From an uncultured Mucilaginibacter sp. (GTDB lineage Bacteria > Bacteroidota > Bacteroidia > Sphingobacteriales > Sphingobacteriaceae), in contig NZ_CAMLHX010000027.1 in NCBI RefSeq assembly GCF_946479965.1, forward strand, positions 1 to 55,130: 55,130 nt of DNA, read 5' to 3'. The position numbers were made by a program, and so were the translations under genes. Each line of letters opens with the position of its first letter. The stretch's first letter is position 1. The notes beneath the pieces are model-generated. The model was not told where the DNA came from. It was given only the letters and a program-made list of their open reading frames with translations, and did no database searches. Positions 49,322-55,130 of the stretch are shown piece by piece.

Positions 49322-50490
49322 ACCTCAAAAATAGCTGTTATAAGCACCAGCAGTATCAACGAGATAGAGAGCGACATCATGTAGGTCATTGTTATTCCTG
49401 TCATTTTCGTTATAGTGCGGAAAACACTTCTGTGATACACCACACGCAACGATCTGTACAGATACCACAGCACACCGGCAATACCGGCATAGTTGAAAAA
49501 TTTGTCGACCTGTAGCCAGTCATCCGGTACCGCCATTTTAATCAGCATCATTATGACAAGAAACAAAAACAAAAAGCAGTGAAAATGAAAGGAGAAGATA
49601 AGATGCTCTACGTAGAATTTTTTGTTTTTGTAAAAAGTTATCTTTAGTATCAGTGCAAACAACGGTAATAAAAGAAACATCATTTTAGGGGCGTTGTGTT
49701 TAACCCCTTCTGAAATCATTTTCTGAGTGTTCTCGCCACCCTTTTCTTTCCACGCATATTTCTTTTTATGGAAATATCGCTCCAAAAAATTATCGCGTTT
49801 ATCGGCCGGTAATTTTTGTTGATCATTTAGATACTTATCGTAGGTGCCGCCATCTGTATTGGCAATTACAAAGTCAGATAGTCCATTGTAATTGTAGGTG
49901 GTATCCAGATCTCCGGTCTTTCCTTTTGTTACCGTAAATTTGTCAAATACGTACGTTGTATCTTGTTTACCTGCTTGGGTAGTTTTAATTTTTAAAGTTT
50001 CAACAAACTGCGTTGTGTCGGTTTTGCCGCCGTTTTGGGCACTTATCCTGTTTAGGGCAGCCTGGATAACTCGTTTTTGTTCCTTGGTAAGCGCGGTGTT
50101 ATTTTTAACATGATTTGCAGCGTCGGCAATTTCTGTAGCAGCGTTTTTTTTACTACTACCGGTATTATCCATCTCCTTATCGGAATGACTGAACAACAAA
50201 ACAAAATATACCAAACTAATAAATATATACATCTTAACCGGATGCAGATACTGCACACGTTTTCCCGCCATATATTCGTTGGTTAGCTTTCCGGGTTTAA
50301 AAAAAAGAGGTTTTAATGTGTGAAAAAATTGGTGGTCAAAATGGAAGTAATCAGACACCGCATGAGTTATCATGTGGCCAAAGCTTTCTTTTATCTGCAG
50401 GTTCTCCTGTCCGCATACATGGCAATATTTCCCCTGTAACTCCGCGCCACAGTTTAAACAATCATTCTCGTGCCGGTAATGTTTTTTCAT
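49318..50490 (-). CDS. DUF3667-family membrane protein with zinc ribbon
   Basis: A 390-residue protein that begins with a zinc ribbon (CLNCGAELQGKYCHVCGQ, two CxxC pairs) followed by the DUF3667 segment (ITHAVSDYFHFDHQFFHTLKPLFFKPG and YMAGKRVQYLHPVKMYIF). One membrane helix lies at about residues 90-108 and four more in the last 130 residues. The middle is a soluble loop of about 150 residues rich in Lys, Thr and Asp. The family is common in Bacteroidota and has no known role. Confidence 0.85.
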   Translation of the reverse strand: MKKHYRHENDCLNCGAELQGKYCHVCGQENLQIKESFGHMITHAVSDYFHFDHQFFHTLKPLFFKPGKLTNEYMAGKRVQYLHPVKMYIFISLVYFVLLFSHSDKEMDNTGSSKKNAATEIADAANHVKNNTALTKEQKRVIQAALNRISAQNGGKTDTTQFVETLKIKTTQAGKQDTTYVFDKFTVTKGKTGDLDTTYNYNGLSDFVIANTDGGTYDKYLNDQQKLPADKRDNFLERYFHKKKYAWKEKGGENTQKMISEGVKHNAPKMMFLLLPLFALILKITFYKNKKFYVEHLIFSFHFHCFLFLFLVIMMLIKMAVPDDWLQVDKFFNYAGIAGVLWYLYRSLRVVYHRSVFRTITKMTGITMTYMMSLSISLILLVLITAIFEV

Positions 50491-50537
50491 CAGCTTAGTG
50501 ATATTGTCAGGTATTAACTCAAAAAATCTAATTCGTT

Positions 50538-51797
50538 TTATGCGTGTTTTATAGCATGTTTAAGGGCAGCATTATGTTTGTATTTAAACACAAAAGGAAA
50601 CACAACTGCAATAACCAGGGCGTAACCGGCAAAAGCCAGCCATATGCTGCGCCAATCTTTGTTGCCGTCTGCCAGTGTAAAGTAACTATCTATTAACCAT
50701 CCGCTTATCAAACTGCCAAATAAGGCTCCAAAGCCGTTAACCATCATCATAAATAATCCCTGCGCACTTCCCCTTATCTCGGGTGTTGTTTGGGTTTCAA
50801 CAAATAATGATCCTGATATATTAAAGAAATCGAAGGCCATGCCATACACAATACACGACAAAACTATCATCCAAAGACCATTGGCCGGATCGCCAAAGGC
50901 GAAAAGCCCAAAACGTAACACCCAGGCCAGCATGCTAAACAGCATTACATACTTAATACCGAATTTACGCAGGAAGAAAGGTATGGCCAGGATGAAGAGT
51001 GTTTCAGATATCTGCGATATTGACATAATGATAGCAGGGTATTTAACTGCTATTGTGTCTTTATAAGCCGGATTTAAATCAAAATCATGAATGTATGTAT
51101 CGCCGTAAGCATTAGTTAACTGCAAAGCAGCGCCTAAGAGGAGAGAGAAGAGAAAGAAAACTGCGAAGCGCGAATCCTTTAATAATTTGAAAGCATTTAA
51201 ACCCAGATCGCCGGATGCCAGCACACCGGTGGCTTTGTTAAATAACGGCCGGCATTTAGGTAGTGTAAATGAGTATAAACCTAACAGTAAAGACACGCCC
51301 GAAGCTATATAGAATTGATTGGCGGTTTTTTCATTGTTAGTTAAGCTTACTGTCCATAGCGCGGCAATAAATCCAACAGTGCCCCATGTACGGATAGGTG
51401 GAAATACCTTAACCACATCCATATTTAGGTTTTTAAGCGCCGAATAACAAACTGTTATAGACAAGGACAGCGTAGGCATGTAAAACAACATGTTCAACAA
51501 AATCACCCAAAAGAAAACGTTTGGATCATTAACCAGCGGAATTGTAAAAAGTACTGCTGCGCCGCACAAATGCAAAATGCCATAAAGTTTTTCGGCGTTT
51601 ACATACCTGTCGGCAATGTATCCGATAATGGTGGGCATAAAAATAGAGGAGATGCCCATGGTAGAAAAGATGGCGCCGAACTGCGCTCCCGACCAGCCTT
51701 TATTTTGAAACCAATAGGCACCTACGGTAAGCAACCACGCTCCCCATATGAAAAATTGCATGAAGTTCATTAGTATTAAGCGGAACTTAATATTCAT
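50538..51797 (-). CDS. NupG-like nucleoside MFS permease
   Basis: A 12-helix MFS protein of 419 residues. MNFMQFFIWGAWLLTVGAYW and FGAIFSTMGISSIFMPTIIG in TM1-TM2, and PPIRTWGTVGFIAALW, are marks of the NHS (nucleoside:H+ symporter) family of NupG/XapB. Proteins of this group import nucleosides with H+. It lies upstream of the beta-barrel/DUF3667 pair and stands alone; the segment 51798-51935 before it carries an inverted tandem-repeat structure. Confidence 0.87.
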   Translation of the reverse strand: MNIKFRLILMNFMQFFIWGAWLLTVGAYWFQNKGWSGAQFGAIFSTMGISSIFMPTIIGYIADRYVNAEKLYGILHLCGAAVLFTIPLVNDPNVFFWVILLNMLFYMPTLSLSITVCYSALKNLNMDVVKVFPPIRTWGTVGFIAALWTVSLTNNEKTANQFYIASGVSLLLGLYSFTLPKCRPLFNKATGVLASGDLGLNAFKLLKDSRFAVFFLFSLLLGAALQLTNAYGDTYIHDFDLNPAYKDTIAVKYPAIIMSISQISETLFILAIPFFLRKFGIKYVMLFSMLAWVLRFGLFAFGDPANGLWMIVLSCIVYGMAFDFFNISGSLFVETQTTPEIRGSAQGLFMMMVNGFGALFGSLISGWLIDSYFTLADGNKDWRSIWLAFAGYALVIAVVFPFVFKYKHNAALKHAIKHA

Positions 51798-51804
51798 ATG
51801 GCTG

Positions 51805-51932
51805 TGAGGATATGAGGATAATAAAACAGTTAATTATGAGGGGAAAATAAGTAATTATTTCGGATTTCGGATTTGTGATTTCGGAATTATATAAATTCTC
51901 AGGCAAATCCGAAATCGAACATCCGAAATCCG
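51805..51932. repeat. Tandem and inverted short-repeat structure
   Basis: TGAGGATA occurs twice in tandem (51805-51820). Then CGGATTT-type heptamers (CGGATTT, CGGATTT, GTGATTT, CGGAATT; 51861-51888) face an inverted set at 51905-51932 (AAATCCG..ATCCGAAATCCG). The arms match at about 22 of 25 positions around a 17-base loop. It lies between the NupG-like and bifunctional-nuclease genes and resembles the cassette ends at 25883-26363 with no gene inside. Confidence 0.5.
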
Positions 51933-51935
51933 ATA

Positions 51936-52535
51936 TCACGAAGCTTTTCGACGATTCAGTTCGTCGCGTATTTTTGCAGCCTTCTCGTATGATTCCTCGG
52001 CAAGGGCCTCCTGCAGTTTAGTTTTTAACTCCTCTGTACTTAAGGATGAAAAGCCGGCGGTGGGGTTTACCGGGGTAGCTTCTTCGGGAGTTTCAGAGAT
52101 GTTTTCAAGGTAAACGAACTCATTACCTTCAATTACAATACCCGCGCTCGAAAGGATGAACTCGTAAGTATAAATAGGACAGTCAAACCTTACCGCCAGG
52201 GCAATAGCATCAGATGTCCGGGCGTCTATCTCCAAACTTTTTTTACCATCGGTACATATCAGCTTTGAATAAAATATACCATCAACCAGGTTATAGATGA
52301 TCACTTCCTGAATGGAAATGTGATAAGCTTCGGCAAAACTTTTAAAAAGGTCGTGGGTAAGCGGACGGCTGGGAGTCATTTTTTCAATTTCAATGGCTAT
52401 GGCTTGCGCCTCAAAGCTGCCTATTATTATGGGCAATCTTCTTCTGCCATTAATTTCGCCCAAAACAAGCGCATAAGCACCTGATTGTGTTTGGCTGTAA
52501 GATAGCCCGACAATATCGAGCTCTATTTTTTTCAT
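51936..52535 (-). CDS. Bifunctional-nuclease family protein with UVR domain
   Basis: A protein of 199 residues from the ATG at 52535 (MKKIELDIVGLSYS); an alternative ATG lies at 52547. The BFN (DUF151) domain covers about residues 1-135: RRRLPIIIGSFEAQAIAIEI and ARTSDAIALAVRFDCPIY are its conserved blocks. A UVR motif (KLQEALAEESYEKAAKIRDELN) ends the protein, as in UvrB/UvrC and ClpC. Plant relatives show DNase and RNase activity; bacterial ones are not well characterised. It lies 29 bp from etfA and may be co-transcribed. Confidence 0.88.
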   Translation of the reverse strand: MKKIELDIVGLSYSQTQSGAYALVLGEINGRRRLPIIIGSFEAQAIAIEIEKMTPSRPLTHDLFKSFAEAYHISIQEVIIYNLVDGIFYSKLICTDGKKSLEIDARTSDAIALAVRFDCPIYTYEFILSSAGIVIEGNEFVYLENISETPEEATPVNPTAGFSSLSTEELKTKLQEALAEESYEKAAKIRDELNRRKAS

Positions 52536-52564
52536 ATTATTACCCATCACAACCTATTCCTTGT

Positions 52565-53542
52565 TTATGCTGCTTTTTTATAGTTTTTAATAGCTGCTAT
52601 CAATTTTGGTACCACTTCAAACGCATCGCCAACAATGCCATAATCAGCAACTTTAAAAAAAGGTGCATCAGGGTCTTTATTAATAACCACAATTGTTTTG
52701 GATGAGCTAACCCCTGCAAGGTGTTGTATGGCCCCTGAAATTCCAACCGCAATATACAAATTTGGACTAACAGCTATGCCAGTTTGTCCAACATGTTCGC
52801 TGTGTGGCCGCCAGCCCGCGTCTGACACCGGTTTTGAGCATGCCAATGCCGCGCCTAATACCTCGGCCAATTCTTCTAACATGCCCCAGTGTTCGGGCCC
52901 TTTAAGACCGCGTCCGCCCGAAACAATGATCTCTGCTTCCGGCAGCGAAACTTTATCTGTAGCCTGTACGATTTCTTTCAGCATGGCTTTAAAATCAGAC
53001 TCGTTCGCAGTAGCACTAAACTCTTCTATATGTTCAGGCTTAATGTTCTCTGCAATTTTATAAGTGTTAGGCGTAAGCGATATTACTTTATTTGTTGATG
53101 TTAACTCGACTATAGCGAATGCCTTGCCTGAAAAAGCTGTCTTTTTAACGACGAATTTGCAGCTGTCCTCACTTGGTAAGGCCACTACACCATCTGCCAC
53201 ACCGGCATTCAGTTTAACCCCAATGCGCGGCGCTAAACCCCGGCCCGAAAAGGAATTGGAAAGAACAACAATAGTGACACCTTCACTTTTAGCCACTTCG
53301 GCAATTACCGATGCATAAGCCTGGTTTACAAAATTTTTAAGGCGATCGTTAGATACGGTGACGATTTTATCCGCGCCATATTTCGCCAATGTTTTAAGCT
53401 GGGCAGCATCAACATCGCCAACAGAAAGCGCTGTTAATGTGGTATTATTTTGGTCAGCAATGGCGCGGGCGTAACTTACAACTTCAAAAGCTGATTTTTT
53501 GAAGCTGCCTCCGGCGTTTTCCGCATATACTAAAATAGACAT
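52565..53542 (-). CDS. etfA: Electron transfer flavoprotein alpha subunit
   Basis: The FAD-binding subunit of ETF, 325 residues. The N-terminal domain is followed by the C-terminal FAD domain with the family motif GGRGLKGPEHWGMLEELAE, then PVSDAGWRPHSEHVGQTGIAVSPNLYIAVGISGAIQHLAG, where the two halves bind FAD. ETF takes electrons from acyl-CoA dehydrogenases and passes them to the quinone pool. It follows etfB by 18 bp. Confidence 0.94.
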   Translation of the reverse strand: MSILVYAENAGGSFKKSAFEVVSYARAIADQNNTTLTALSVGDVDAAQLKTLAKYGADKIVTVSNDRLKNFVNQAYASVIAEVAKSEGVTIVVLSNSFSGRGLAPRIGVKLNAGVADGVVALPSEDSCKFVVKKTAFSGKAFAIVELTSTNKVISLTPNTYKIAENIKPEHIEEFSATANESDFKAMLKEIVQATDKVSLPEAEIIVSGGRGLKGPEHWGMLEELAEVLGAALACSKPVSDAGWRPHSEHVGQTGIAVSPNLYIAVGISGAIQHLAGVSSSKTIVVINKDPDAPFFKVADYGIVGDAFEVVPKLIAAIKNYKKAA

Positions 53543-53560
53543 AATTAACTTTTTGGATAT

Positions 53561-54298
53561 TTAAATAACACGCGCCTCATCATGCAGTAACTCCACCAGT
53601 TGATCGACGTTATCTGCCACTACTAATTTAACCTGCCCGCGCGGTGCCGGTGTTTCATAACCTATAATCACAGAATTTGTTTCTACAGCTATAGCTTCAA
53701 CAACAGTTAAAGGCTTTGTACGTGCCGACATAATACCACGCATGTTGGGTATTTTGGGTTCAGTAACGCCTTCTGCACATCCAGCAACCAATGGCAGGGG
53801 TACAGTCAATATCTCTTTACCACCTTCAATTTCGCGCTCAACAATGGCACTATTACCTTCAATATCAATTTTTTTAATTATAGAGACAGACGGCATATCT
53901 AACAATTCGCCTAACATGCCTGCTACTTTTGAACCATTGTAGTCGATTGACTCGCGTCCCGTTAATATCAGGTCGAAAGGATTGTTTTTAACATAATTAG
54001 CAATCTGGCTGGCAACAAACCATGCATCCTGTGGCAATGCGTTAATCCGCACAGCATCAGTAGCACCAACAGCTAAAGCCTTACGTATTGTAGGCTCGGT
54101 TGCTGCTTCTCCAACGTTTATAACAGTCACCGATCCGCCGTTACCTTCGGTGAGTTCAACAGCGCGCGCAAGGGCAATCTCATCATACGGATTAAGTATG
54201 AACTGCACACCACTTGTATTAAATTGCGTGTTGTTGTTGGTAAAAGTTATTTTTGTGGTGGTATCAGGAACATTACTTATGCATACCAGTACTTTCAT
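53561..54298 (-). CDS. etfB: Electron transfer flavoprotein beta subunit
   Basis: The AMP-binding subunit of ETF, 245 residues from the ATG at 54298 (MKVLVCISNVPDT). The frame runs 44 codons further upstream, but that part is polar, does not fit the family and overlaps the divergent TPR gene. Core motifs are NPYDEIALARAVELTE, LTGRESIDYNGSKVAGMLGE and IMSARTKPL near the end. A promoter with TAAATTTG (minus strand, plus 54316-54323) lies 18 bp before the start. It is the first gene of etfB-etfA. Confidence 0.94.
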   Translation of the reverse strand: MKVLVCISNVPDTTTKITFTNNNTQFNTSGVQFILNPYDEIALARAVELTEGNGGSVTVINVGEAATEPTIRKALAVGATDAVRINALPQDAWFVASQIANYVKNNPFDLILTGRESIDYNGSKVAGMLGELLDMPSVSIIKKIDIEGNSAIVEREIEGGKEILTVPLPLVAGCAEGVTEPKIPNMRGIMSARTKPLTVVEAIAVETNSVIIGYETPAPRGQVKLVVADNVDQLVELLHDEARVI

Positions 54299-54315
54299 AG
54301 ACAAACAGGTTTTTA

Positions 54316-54323
54316 CAAATTTA
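54316..54323 (-). promoter_or_regulatory. -7 box of etfB-etfA
   Basis: TAAATTTG on the minus strand is a full match to TAnnTTTG and lies 18 bases before the etfB ATG. This supports the shorter etfB start. Confidence 0.5.
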
Positions 54324-54347
54324 GATAAAAAAGGCATAGTTTTAAAA

Positions 54348-54686
54348 ATGGAGATAAGCAGATTAGACAAGCTACTGGAGTTTTTTAAAAGCGAACCCAA
54401 TGATGAATTTTTAAAATACGCGCTTGCCACCGAGTATCTGCGTTTAAATGAGGTAGATAAGGCTCTGTTTTACTATGAGGAACTGATAGCTAACCATCCC
54501 GGATATATTGGTACATATTATCATTTAGGTAAGCTTTACGAAGCTTTGGGCCGCAAGGAAGATGCCATTAATACGTACCAGGCGGGCATGAAAGTAACCA
54601 AAGAGAAACGGGATAACCACGCATTTTCTGAACTGCAGGCAGTTTACCGGGAAGCAGTTGGAGATGATGATGACGAAGATTGGTAG
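54348..54686 (+). CDS. Tetratricopeptide-repeat protein
   Basis: A 112-residue protein from the ATG at 54348 (MEISRLDKLLEFFKSEPNDE). The 66 open codons upstream are the antisense of etfB and not used. Two to three TPR units are visible: FLKYALATEYLRLNEVDKALFYYEELIANHP and YIGTYYHLGKLYEALGRKEDAINTYQAGM. It should be a cytoplasmic protein-protein adaptor. The tail is acidic (VGDDDDEDW). The gene is divergent from etfB and followed by the chromate transporter 9 bp later. Confidence 0.85.
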   Translation: MEISRLDKLLEFFKSEPNDEFLKYALATEYLRLNEVDKALFYYEELIANHPGYIGTYYHLGKLYEALGRKEDAINTYQAGMKVTKEKRDNHAFSELQAVYREAVGDDDDEDW

Positions 54687-54695
54687 AACCCAATT

Positions 54696-55084
54696 ATGAA
54701 TAAACGCAAACTTCTTTTTATACGCGATATCATTTTTTATACGCTGACTGCCTTTGGCGGTCCACAGGCGCATATTGCTATTTTACTGCGGGAGTTTGTG
54801 CAAAAGCGCAGGTATATTACAGAAGAAGAGTTGGTTGAGCTGAATGCCCTGGCGCAGCTTTTACCGGGCCCTTCATCAACCCAAACATTGATAGGGATAG
54901 CCTGGAAGGTGGGTGGTTTACGCATGGCCATTATTACCTTTTTAATATGGGTATTCCCTTCGGCTGCCATTATGTGCGTGGCTGCAGTTAGTTACAGCAT
55001 GTTCTCCAATCATGAAAAGGTGGCGGGCGTATTACGCTACATGCAGCCAATGGCTATTGGTATTGTAGCCTATGCCACCTACAG
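54696..55084 (+). CDS. Chromate transporter (ChrA-like), truncated by adapter
   Basis: The first 129 codons of a CHR-family ion transporter. FGGPQAHIAILLREFVQKRRYITEEELVELNALAQLLPGPSSTQT is the N-terminal conserved block of ChrA, and two to three membrane helices follow. The native sequence stops at 55084. The frame appears to continue to a TAG at 55104, but that end (the last residues RDRKSVV) is adapter DNA. The full protein would be a two-domain (about 400-residue) or single-domain (about 190) form; the sequence cannot tell. Confidence 0.85.
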
Positions 55085-55130
55085 AGATCGGAAGAGCGTC
55101 GTGTAGGGAAAGAGTGTAGATCTCGGTGGT
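55085..55130. other. Illumina adapter sequence, not genomic
   Basis: The last 46 bases begin AGATCGGAAGAGCGTCGTGT and continue as the reverse complement of the TruSeq universal adapter up to the window end. They should be removed before annotation. They create a false stop in the chromate transporter gene. Confidence 0.97.

Noticed and set aside
54299..54430. 44-codon N-terminal extension of etfB
   Set aside because: It is Ser/Leu-rich and unlike ETF beta; a -7 box at 54316-54323 lies inside it, so translation must start after it.

Overview
The window looks like a contig from a Bacteroidota genome, most likely Sphingobacteriaceae (Mucilaginibacter/Pedobacter-like). The reasons are a MurF-alanine racemase fusion, several promoters with the Bacteroidota -7 box TAnnTTTG, DUF3667 and S23-type four-helix-bundle genes, BtgA-type mobilisation genes and an IntDOT-type integrase. 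No rRNA gene is present, so the genus is inference. The last 46 bases (55085-55130) match the standard Illumina TruSeq adapter read-through as I remember it. They are not genomic and artificially truncate the last gene.

Layout. (1) 1-10.6 kb is an envelope/efflux region. It holds the tail of an unknown protein, a YncE-like periplasmic propeller, an RND tripartite efflux operon (outer-membrane factor, adaptor lipoprotein, pump), a histidine kinase/response regulator pair, a PAP2 phosphatase, a PepSY-like secreted protein and a small EamA transporter. A direct-repeat motif with 11-bp period (TACA-N7-TACAGA) sits before five of these transcription units, so I predict they form the regulon of the local two-component system. 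(2) 10.7-17.14 kb is an integrative mobilisable element next to tRNA-Leu. It carries BtgA/BtgB-like mobilisation genes, an oriT-like palindrome cluster, an excisionase-like HTH gene, a zeta-toxin-like kinase with a small partner, an IntDOT-type integrase and a highly structured intergenic segment that may encode a new RNA. (3) 17.1-31.6 kb is mostly housekeeping: tRNA-Leu, tRNA-Gly, recX, murF-alr, DUF502, two Tet-like MFS genes, a LOG-family gene, a sodium:solute symporter, recR, a glycosyltransferase, an SDR, prmC, ribD and a YigZ gene. A 481-bp cassette with a four-helix-bundle gene and 36-bp inverted ends lies against the recR promoter. (4) 31.6-37.3 kb is an accessory stretch with hypothetical genes, an ECF sigma factor with a membrane partner, a dicarboxylate/amino-acid symporter, an 11-bp phased repeat array, a REP-like palindrome element and the remains of a second four-helix-bundle cassette. 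(5) 37.3-44.4 kb holds rplU-rpmA, a TonB-domain protein, a polyprenyl synthase, RNase R, a double ABC ATPase and an exonuclease-like gene. (6) 44.4-48.7 kb is a probable uronate locus (YhcH-like protein, mannonate-type SDR, ExuT-like MFS, LacI regulator). (7) 48.7-55.1 kb holds a beta-barrel protein, a DUF3667 protein, a NupG-like permease, a bifunctional-nuclease family protein, etfA/etfB, a TPR protein and a cut chromate transporter.

Most interesting: the four-helix-bundle cassette, whose arms are each four tandem octamers, together with two possible relics in the same window; the predicted 11-bp direct-repeat regulon; the nested hairpins at 14416-14633 inside the mobile element; and the helically phased array at 31745-31827. 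No CRISPR array, prophage structural gene or intact transposase was seen.
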